Part shown: positions 14,001-23,688 of the stretch, piece by piece
How the letters are laid out: every line of letters starts with the position of its first letter
How positions within the stretch are numbered: position 1 is the first letter of the stretch
NCBI GenBank assembly: GCA_003024985.2
Contig: PXIH01S0006472.1
DNA: 26,027 nucleotides
DNA from: Euperipatoides rowelli
Lineage: Eukaryota; Onychophora; Udeonychophora; Euonychophora; Peripatopsidae
Reading direction: 5' to 3' (one strand)
Program-made: the position numbers and the translations under genes
Notes under the pieces: model-generated
Told to the model about the DNA's origin: nothing
Database searches by the model: none
The model's input: the letters and a program-made list of their open reading frames with translations, nothing else

Positions 14001-14939
14001 GATGTAGATGATGGAGATAATGATGAAAATTATAATAATCCTGATAAAGATGCTGATAATGATGATAATGCTGCTGCTGATGATGATGTTAATGATGATG
14101 ATAATTATGGTGATGAAGGTGATGATGATGGTGATGATTGTGGTGGTTGTGATAATGATGGTAGTGATGGTGATGATGATGAAGATGGTGATGTTGAAGA
14201 TGATGAATATGATGATAATGATGAAGATGAGGATGAAGATGATGATAATGATAATGGTTATGATGGTGGTGATGATGGTGGAGGTGATGATGGTGGTGGT
14301 GATGATTGTGGTGGTTGTGATAATGATGGTAGTGATGGTGATGATGATGAAGATGGTGATGTTGAAGATGATGAATATGATGATAATGATGAAGATGAGG
14401 ATGAAGATGATGATAATGATAATGGTTATGATGGTGGTGATGATGGTGGAGGTGATGATGGTGGTGGTGATGATTGTGTGATTGTGGTAGTGATGGTGGA
14501 GATGAAGGTGGTGGTGATGATAGTGGTGATGGTGATGATAGTGATGAAGATGATGAAAAAGATGATAAATATGAAGATGATGACAAAATTATGATGTAGA
14601 TAAAGATGATAAAGATTATGAAGATGATGATGAATATGATGATAAAGATGATGAATATAATAAAGATGATGAGAAATCAGATGATGATGATGCTGAAGAT
14701 GATGAATATGATGAAGATGATAATGATGATGTTTATGATGATAATGTTTATGATAATAATGATAATGAGGATGATAATTATGATAATGATGTTAATAATA
14801 ATGATAATGATGATCATAATGATGATGATGATGATGATGAATATGGAGATGAAGATTAAGATGATGAAGATGATGACAATGATGCAGATGAAGATGGTGA
14901 AGATAATGATGATAAAAATGATGAAGAATATGATGATGA
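11058..14939 (+). repeat. Higher-order unit 3 (about 3.9 kb)
   Basis: The landmarks recur at about 11546 (GGAGCTGATG), 12489 (GATGGTCATCAAGAATAT), 12990 (GATTCATTGTGATGG), 13505 (GCTGAGGGTGGT), about 13766 (ATGATGTAGATG) and 14677 (AAATCAGATGATG). Offsets from unit 2 are 3878, 3888, 3844, 3786, about 3711 and 3922. The larger last offset is partly explained by the extra 168-bp duplication at 14131-14466. The unit ends at a junction near 14940, where the expected GAA-rich start of a fourth unit is missing. Confidence 0.75.
14131..14466 (+). repeat. Exact 168-bp tandem duplication
   Basis: Bases 14131-14298 and 14299-14466 are identical by direct reading, and the match continues for the first 12 bases after 14466. 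Each copy starts GTGATGATTGTGGTGG and runs through the GAA-rich and AAT-rich words to GGAGGTGATGATGGTGGTG. Units 1 and 2 have one counterpart of this segment (around 6450-6650 and 10430-10600). The lack of any difference between the copies, in an array where other copies differ frequently, makes this the most recent event visible. 168 is 56 triplets, so the duplication preserves triplet phase. Confidence 0.95.
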
Positions 14940-17540
14940 AATGAAGATTATAATGATGATTAGGGTGATGATGAAGATGAAGAAGAATATGATGATGATG
15001 ATGATGATGATGATGCTGAAGATGATGCTGAAAATGATGAAGATGAAGATGGTGAAGAATATGATAATGATGAAGCTGAAAATGATGAATATGATAACAA
15101 TGATGATTATGATAATGATGATAAGAATGATGATGATAATGATAGATAAAGATCATAATAATGATAATGATGATAATGATGATGATAATGATGACGATGA
15201 TATTGATAAAGATCATAATGATGATGATGGTTATGATGATGATGATGATGATAATGATGCTGCTGTTAATGCTGATAATGCTGATGCTGATGGTGATGAG
15301 GCTGATGATGCTGCTGATGATGATGATGATAATGACAATGATAATGATAATAATGATTATGATGATGGTGATGATGATGGTGGTTATGATGGTGATGGTG
15401 AAGGTGATAGTGATGGCAATGATGGTGATGATGATAATGAAAAAATGATTTTGAGGATGATGAATTGATGAAGATGATAAAGATGAAAAAATGAAGAGGA
15501 AGACGATGAAGATGATCAAGATGAAGATTATGAAGATGATGAATATGATGATGATGATGATGATGAAGATGATAATGATGATGATGAATATGTTGATGAT
15601 GATGATTATGATGATAAAGCTGATGATAAAGATGATGATGAAAATGATGATGAATATGATGATGATGATGAATAAGATAATGATGATGAAGAGGATGATA
15701 ATGATGAAGATGATGAACATGATGATGAAGATGATTAAGATGAAGATCATGAAGATTAGTCTAAAGAATATGGTGCTGATAATGATGGTAAGAATGAAGA
15801 TGTTAATGTTGATGATAATGATGGTGATGATGGTGGTGGTAGGGATCATTGTGATGGTGGTGATGATGGTAGTGATGGTGATGATGATGAAGTTGATGAT
15901 GAATAGGAAGACAAAGATGAAATGTAGATTATAAAGATGATAAAGTTGACAAAGATGAAGATGATGAATATGATGACGATAATGATGAAAAAATGATGAA
16001 GATGGTGGTGAAGAAGATGATGAAGATGATAAGCTGATAAATATGAAGACGATGATGAATAATATGAAGATGTAGATGATGATGATGAAGAATGTGAGGA
16101 TGATAATGATTATGATGATAGTGATGATGATAGTGATGATGATAATGATAATGGAGATGATGATGATAATATGATGAGTGATGATGATAATCATAATGGT
16201 GATGATGATGATGATAATGATGGTGATAATAATAATGATAATGATGATGATATTGATATGATGAGTGATAATGATGATGATAATGATAAAGATGATAATG
16301 GTGATGATGATAATGATAATAATGATAAAGATGATGGTGATAAGGATAATGATCATGATGATAATGATAATAATGATGATGAGAATTATTAATGATGTTA
16401 AAGTTGATGATAATGATGAGGATAATGATGTTGGGGTGGTGGTGGTGATGATGATGATAATAATGATTATGATGATAATGAAGATGATGATGATAATGAT
16501 AATGCTGATGCTGCTGCTGATGATAAAGCTGATGAGGCTGCTGATGATGATACTGCTGATGATAATGGTGATGATTATGGTGATAATGGTTATGATGATG
16601 CTGATGATGGTGGTGGTGGGGATGGTGGTGGTGATGTTGGTGATGATTGTGGTGGTGATGTTGGTGATAATTATGGTGGTGATGTTGGTGATGATTATGG
16701 TGGTGATGGTGATAATGATGATTGTGAAGATGATGATGATGAAATGATGTAAATGAAGATGAAGATTATGAAGATGATGAATATAATGAAGATAATGATG
16801 ACGATGCTGATTATTAAGATGATGAAATGAAGATGTAAATGATGATAAAGCTGATGATAAAGATGATGATGAAGAATATAATGAAGAAGATTAAGTTTAT
16901 TAATAAGATGAAGATAAAGATGAAGTTGATTATGAATAAGATGATGATGAATTTGATGATGATGAAGATAATGTTGATAATGATAATCATGATAAAGATG
17001 ATAATGCTGCTGCTGATGTTAATGATGACGATAATGATGATAATAATGATAATGATGATAATCATGGTGATGATAGTGGTGGTGGTAGTGATGGTGATGA
17101 AGATGGTGATAAAGATGATGATGAATATTAATATGATGATGAAGATGATAAAGATGATGAGGGTGATGAAGAAGATAAAGATGATAATGATTATAATGGT
17201 TATGATGATGATGGTGGTGATGGTGTGATTGTGGTAGTGATGGTGGAGGTGATGGTGGTTATGATGATGATGATGATGATAGTGATGAAGATGATGATGA
17301 AATGAAGTAGATGAATATGATGATAAAGATGATGAATATAATGAAGATGATGATGAATCAGATGATGATGCTGAAGTTTATGATGAATATGATGATGATG
17401 ATAATGTTTATGATGGTGATAATGATAATTATAATGATGCTAATAATAATGATGATAATGATAAGGATAATAATGATAATGATCATAATGATAATTATGA
17501 TGATGCTGATGTTAAATACAATGATGATAATGATGATGAT
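14940..17540 (+). repeat. Shortened higher-order unit 4 (about 2.6-2.9 kb)
   Basis: At about 14940 the sequence passes from words found near 11000 in unit 2/3 (GAAGAATATGATGATG) directly to words found near 12390 in unit 3 (GAAATGAAGATTATAATGAT). About 1.35 kb of GAA-rich sequence is therefore absent. Later landmarks follow in order but diverged: GATCATTGTGATGGTGG at 15844, GTTGGGGTGGTGG at 16430, GTGTGATTGTGGTAGTGATG at 17223, GAATCAGATGATG around 17358. Spacings to unit 3 are 2854, 2925 and 2681 bases. The right boundary is approximate. Confidence 0.65.
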
Positions 17541-18669
17541 GATGATAATGATGAGGGTGTTGATGATGATAATGATAATGATGATGATAATGATTATGAT
17601 AATGATGGTGATAATCATGATAAAAATGATAATGATGATGCTAATGATGCTACTGATGATGTTAATGTTGATGATAATGATGGTCATGCTGATAATGATA
17701 ATGATAATCATGATGTTAATGATAATGATGATGATATTGATGATGATGATAATGATGTCAATGATGATAATGGTGATGATGGTGGTGGTGGTGATGATTG
17801 TTGTGGTGATGTTGGTGGTGGTGGTGATGATGGTGACAATGGTGATGATGAAGATGATGATGATGAAGATGATGATGTTGAAGATGATGATGTTGAAGAT
17901 GATGAATATGAAGATGATAAAGATTATAAAGATGATGAAGATGATAAAGATGATGATGAATATAAAGATGATGAAGATTATGAAGATGATGAATATTATG
18001 AAGATGAAGATGATGATGGTGATGAAGATGATAATGATAAAAATGATGAAGATGATGAATGAGATGATGATAAGCTGATAAAAAGATGATGATGAATATG
18101 ATGATAATGATTATGATAATGATAATGGTAATAATGATGATGATAATGATGGTGATAATGATGTTAATAATGATAATAGTGATATGATGTTAATGATAAT
18201 GATAATGGGGATAATGATAAAGATGATGATAATGATGATGATAAGGATAATATAAAAGATCATGATCATAATGATAATGATGATAATGAAGATGATGTTA
18301 AAGATGATAATGATGATGATGTTAATGATGATAATGATGCTGAGGGTGGTGGTGTTGATGATGATAATGCTGATGATAATACTGATGATGCTGGTGCTGA
18401 TAATGCTGATGATTCTGATGAGGCTACTGATGATTATACTGCTGATGATGATAATGATGGTGACATTGATGATGATGATAATGATGATGGTGATAATGCT
18501 TATGATGATAGTGATGATGGTGGTGGTGATGGTGGTAGTGATGATGATGTGATGGTGGTGGTGATGATGATGATGATGGTGGTGATGATGATGAAAAAGA
18601 TGAAGATGATAATGATGATGAAATGATGATGTAGATGAATATGATGAAGATAATGATGAAGCATATGAA
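17541..18669 (+). repeat. AAT/GGT-rich satellite segment of unclear unit membership
   Basis: Triplet-type sequence dominated by GAT and AAT, with GCT words (18365-18440), GCTGAGGGTGGTGG at 18339 and a GGT-rich stretch at about 18515-18595. It resembles the middle and end of the long units without the GAA-rich segment. I could not place it in a single unit by eye. Confidence 0.5.
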
Positions 18670-18717
18670 GATGATGAAGTTGATAATGAATAAGATGATG
18701 AAGTTGATTATGAATAA
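18670..18717 (+). repeat. 24-bp tandem repeat, two copies
   Basis: GATGATGAAGTTGATAATGA-ATAA (18670-18693) is followed by a copy differing by one base, ATA to TTA (18694-18717). A partial third copy starts at 18718. Each copy carries a GAT-phase TAA. Confidence 0.85.
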
Positions 18718-19701
18718 GATGATGAAGTTGATAAAGATGATGTAGATGATAATGATGATGATGAAGATGATGGTGATGAAGATGATAATCATAATAAAAA
18801 TGCTGATAATGATAATGCTGCTGATGCTCCTGCTGATGGTGATGTTAATGATGATGATAAAGATGGTGATAATGATAATGATGATAATAATGAAGATAAT
18901 GATTGATGATAATGATTATGATGATGATAATGATGATGGTGATGATTATGATGATGGTGATGTTGGTGGTGGTTGTGATGATGGTGATGATGATGAAATT
19001 GATGGTGACGATGGTGATGATGAAGGTGCTGATGCTGAAGATGATGATAAAAATGTTGAGGATGATAAAGATGATGACGATGAAGATGATGTTGAAGATT
19101 ATGAAGATGATGAAGATAATGATGAAGAATATGATGAAGTTAATTATGAATAAGATGATGAAGATGATGTAGCTGATAATGATGATTATAATAACGATTA
19201 TGATGGTGATGATAATGATGATGATATTGCTGATAATGTTGCTGCTGATGATGATGTTAATGATGATAATGATGGTGATGATAATGAAAATAATGATAAT
19301 GATGATAATGTTGATAATGATGGTGATGAAGGTGATGATGATGGTGATGGTAGTGATTGTGATGGTGATGGTGTAATGGTGGTGGTGGTGATGGTAGTGA
19401 TGGTGACAGTGATAATGGTGATGTTGAAGATGATGAATATGATAATGAAGATGATAAAAATGATGAGGATGATGAAGATGAGGAAGAAGATGAGGATGAA
19501 GATTATGATGAATATGATGAAGATAATGATGAAGATAATGAAAATGATTGTGAGGAAGTAGATGATAAAGATGATAATCTGATGAATAAGCTGAAGATGA
19601 AGATGGGATGATGATGATAAAGATAAATATGATGATGATAATCATGATGATGAAGATAAGATGATGCTGATAAAGCTGATGATGATTATGAAGAATATGA
19701 T

Positions 19702-19743
19702 GATGAAGTTGATTATGAATAAGATGAAGTTGATTATGAATAA
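19702..19743 (+). repeat. 21-bp tandem repeat, two exact copies
   Basis: Bases 19702-19722 and 19723-19743 are identical (GATGAAGTTGATTATGAATA followed by A), with a partial third copy from 19744. This is the counterpart of the 24-bp tandem at 18670, with one GAT fewer per unit. Confidence 0.9.
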
Positions 19744-22700
19744 GATGAAGTTGATGAAGATGATGTAGATGATGATAATGATAATGAAGATAATGATGGT
19801 GATGAAGATGATAATCATAATAAAAATGTTGATAATGATGATGATAATGCTGCTAATGCTCCTGCTGATGATGATGTTAATGATGATAATGATAATGATA
19901 ATAATGATGATAATGATAATGATGGTGATGATGGTGATGAAGGTGGTGGTTGTGATGATGATGGTGATGATGATGGTAGTGATGGTGACAATGGGGAAGA
20001 TGAAGATGCTGATGTTGAAGATGATGATGATAAAGATGATGAGGATGATGAAGATGAAGATGAAGATGATGAAGATGATTATGATTATGAAGATGAAGAA
20101 GATAATGATGAAGAATATGATGTAGTTGATTATGAATAAGGTGATGAAAATGGTGATTATAATGATGACAATGATAATGATTATGATGGTGATGATGATA
20201 ATGATGATAAAGATGATGATGATAATGCTGATGATGCTGCTACTGATGATGATGTTAATGATGATAATGATGATAATAATGAAGAAAATAATGATAATGA
20301 AGATGATCATAATGATGGTGAAGGTGATGATGGTGATGAAGGTGATGATGGTGGTGGATGAATATGATGATGAGATGAAGATGGTGGTTGTGTGATGGAG
20401 ATGGAGGTGATGATGGTAGTGATGGTGACAGTGATGATGGTGATGTAGAAGATGATGAATATGAAGATGATGATGAAGATAAAAATAATGACGATGATGA
20501 AGATGAAGATGATGAAGAAGATGAGGATGAAGATTATGATGGTGAATATGATGAAGATAATGATGAAGATAATGATGAAGTAGATGAAGATGATAATCTG
20601 ATGAATAAGATCATGATGAAGATGATGATAAAGATAAATATGATGATAATGATAATAATAATGATGAAGATAAGATGATGATAAAGCTGATGATAAAGAT
20701 GATTATGAAGAATATGATGCTGAATATGAAGACGAAGATGATGAAGTTGATAATGATGATGATGATGATGAATATGATGATAGTGGGGCAGATGATGATG
20801 GTGATGAATATTATGATAATGATGAAGAATATTATGATGATGTAGAATATGATGAAGCTGATGAAGATGAAGATGATGATGATTATCATGATGATGAAAA
20901 TGATGCTGATGATGAAGAATATGATGATGAAGATGATGAAATAGATGAAAATGATGAGGATAATGATGAAGAATATGATGAATATGATGATAATGTTGAA
21001 GAACATGATGATGAAGATGATGATGATAAAGATGATGAATATGATGAAGAATATAATGAGGATGATGAAGATGAATCAGATGATGATGCTGAATATGATG
21101 ATGAAGAATATGAAGATAATGATTATGATAATGATAATGATAATTATAATGATAATGATGCTTATAATGATGATGCTAATAATAATGATAATGATGATAA
21201 TGAAGATGATGTTAAAGACAATGATGATGATGATAATGATAATGATGAGGGTGGTGGTGGAGATGACAATGATAGTGATTAAAATGATGATAATGCTGAT
21301 GATGGTGATGCTGATAAGGATGATGATGATAATAATGATGATAATGATGGTGATGATGGTGGTGATGGTGACGATTGTGGTGGTGGTAGTGATGGTGATA
21401 ATGGTGATGATGATGTTGAAGATGATGAATATGAAGATGAAATGAAGATTATGATTATGAATATGATGAAGATGAAGATGATGATGAAAATGATGATGAA
21501 GATGATGAAGATGATACACTGATGATAAAGATGATGAATAATATGATGAAGATGTAGATGATGATGATGAATATGATGAAGATGGTAATAATTATTATGA
21601 TGATAATGATGATAATCATGATAATAATGGTGGTGATGATAATGAAGATGATAATGATGTGCTGCTGATGCTGATAATGCTGATGTGGCTGCTGATGCGA
21701 TGACAATGATGGTGATAATGATGATGGTGATAATGGTTATGATGATGGTGAAGATGGTGGTGGTGGTGATGATGTGATGGTGGTGATGATGTGATGGAGG
21801 TGGTGAAGATGGTGGTGATGGTGATGATTATGGTGATGATGATGGTGGTGATGGTGATGATGACAATAGTGGTAATGATGATGAAGATGATATAGATGAA
21901 GATGTAGATGAATATGATGAAGATAATGATGATAATAAAGATGAAATGAAGATAGTGATGATGAAATGATGTAGATGAAGATGAATATGATGAAGATAAA
22001 GATGATGCTGATTATGAAGATTATGATGAAAATGATGAAGATGATAAAGCTAATGAAGATGAAAAATATGATGATGATTATTAATAAGATGAAGATAATA
22101 ATGAAGAATATGATGATGATGCAGTTGGTTATGACTAAGATGATGAAGTTGAAGCTGATGTAGATAATGATAATGATAAAGATGATGATGAAGAAGATGA
22201 TATTTATGATAAAAATGCTGATAATGCTGCTGATGCTCCTGCTGATGTTAATGATGATGACAAAGATGGTGATGATGATGATGATAATGATAATGATGGT
22301 AATGATGATGGTGGTGGTTGTGATGATGGTGATGGTAGTGATGGTGATGTGGACAAAGGTGATGATGAAGATTGTGATGTGAAGATGATGATGAATATGA
22401 AGATGATGAAGATTATGATAAAGATGATGATGACGAGGAGGATGAAGATGATGATGTTAATGATGTTAATGATGATAATGATGGTGATGATAATAATGAT
22501 GAAGATGATGATGTGATAATGGTTATGATGGTGATGATAATGCTAATGATGCTGATGTGGCTGATGATGCTGCTGATGATGATACTGCTGTTGATGATGA
22601 TAATGATGGTGATAATGATGATAATGATAATGATAATGATGATGGTGATAATGGTTATGATGATGGTGATGGTGATGGTATGATTGTGGTAGTGATGGTG

Positions 22701-23122
22701 AAGGATATGGTGGTGGTGATGATGGTAGTGGTGATGATGATAATGATAATTAAAAAGATGAAGCAGATGATAAATATGATGATGAAATGATGATGTAGAT
22801 CAAGATTATGAAGATAATGATGAAGATGATAAAGATGATGATGAATAAGATGAAGATGTAGATGATGATGATGATGAATATGATGAAAATATTGATAATG
22901 ATGATGGTGATAATGATAATACTGATGATACTGATGAGGCTGCTGCTGATGATGATGATAATAATGATGGTGATAATGATAATGGTTATGATGATGGTGG
23001 TGATGGTGTGATGATGGTGCAGGTGATGATGGTGATGATGATAGCAATGATAATGATATGAAAAAGATGATGAATATGAGGATGATGAAGATAAAGAAAA
23101 TGATGATAAAGCTGATGATAAA

Positions 23123-23170
23123 GATGAAGAGGAAGATGATGAATATGATGAAGAGGAAGATGATGAATAT
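23123..23170 (+). repeat. 24-bp tandem repeat, two exact copies
   Basis: Bases 23123-23146 and 23147-23170 are identical, each beginning GATGAAGAGGAAGATGATGA and ending ATAT. GAG is otherwise uncommon in the array, which makes this an easily followed local duplication. Confidence 0.9.
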
Positions 23171-23460
23171 GATGAAGTTGATTATGAATGAGATGAAGAT
23201 GATGTAAATGATGAAGATGATGCTGAAGATGATGATGAAGACAATGATGAAGAATAAGATGATGAAGTTGATTATGAATAAGATGATGATGCAGATGATG
23301 ATGATGACGGTGATGAGGATGATAATGATTATGATAATGATGGTGATGATAATCATGATAAAGATGATGATGATGATGATGCTCATGATAATAATGATGA
23401 TAATGATAATGACAATGATGACAATGATGGTGATGATGACTGTGATGTTGCGATGGCTGT

Positions 23461-23520
23461 GATGGTGGTGATGATGGTGGTGATGATGGTGGTGATGATG
23501 GTGGTGATGATGGTGGTGAT
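23461..23520 (+). repeat. 12-bp GATGGTGGTGAT tandem, five exact copies
   Basis: Five consecutive copies of GATGGTGGTGAT occupy 23461-23520, preceded by a diverged copy (GATGGCTGTGAT, 23449-23460). It is the cleanest short-period tandem in the GGT-rich class. Confidence 0.93.
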
Positions 23521-23688
23521 GATGATGATAATGATGTTGAAGATGAAATGAAGATTATAAAGATGATGAAGATGATAAAGGTGATGATGATGAAAATGAT
23601 AATGATAATGAAGATCATAATGATAATATTGATGATGATAATAATGAGGATAATGTAAAAAGATGATGATAATTATGATGATGATAAT

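Larger units (their letters stand above)
18670..20715 (+). repeat. Two tandem copies of a ~1.02-1.03 kb sub-unit
   Basis: Non-GAT words recur at constant spacing: GCTCCTGCTGATG at 18826 and 19858 (1032 bases), GATAATCTGATGAATAAG at 19573 and 20592 (1019), and GATGAAGTTGATTATGAATAA-type words near 18694 and 19723 (1029). Both copies carry GAAGTTGATTATGAATAAGA, whose GAT-phase reading is Val-Asp-Tyr-Glu-stop. Both follow the AAT, GCT, GGT, GAA order seen in the longer units, so they may be shortened descendants. Boundaries are approximate. Confidence 0.65.
20716..23688 (+). repeat. Distal mixed satellite segment
   Basis: Continuing triplet array. Landmarks seen: GAATCAGATGATG around 21076 (3718 bases after its copy at 17358), GAGGGTGGTGGTGG near 21246, a GGT-rich tract at about 21750-21860, GCTCCTGCTGATG at 22235, and GGTATGATTGTGGTAG near 22677. 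Local tandems lie at 23123-23170 and 23461-23520. Several junctions appear to shuffle the order of the earlier units, and I could not resolve a single period here. Confidence 0.5.

Noticed and set aside
14677-16356. 559-codon open frame on the minus strand
   Set aside because: It is an Ile/Phe/Thr/His string, as expected when reading ATC repeats. All three minus-strand phases of this satellite lack stops for long stretches, so length is not evidence of coding.
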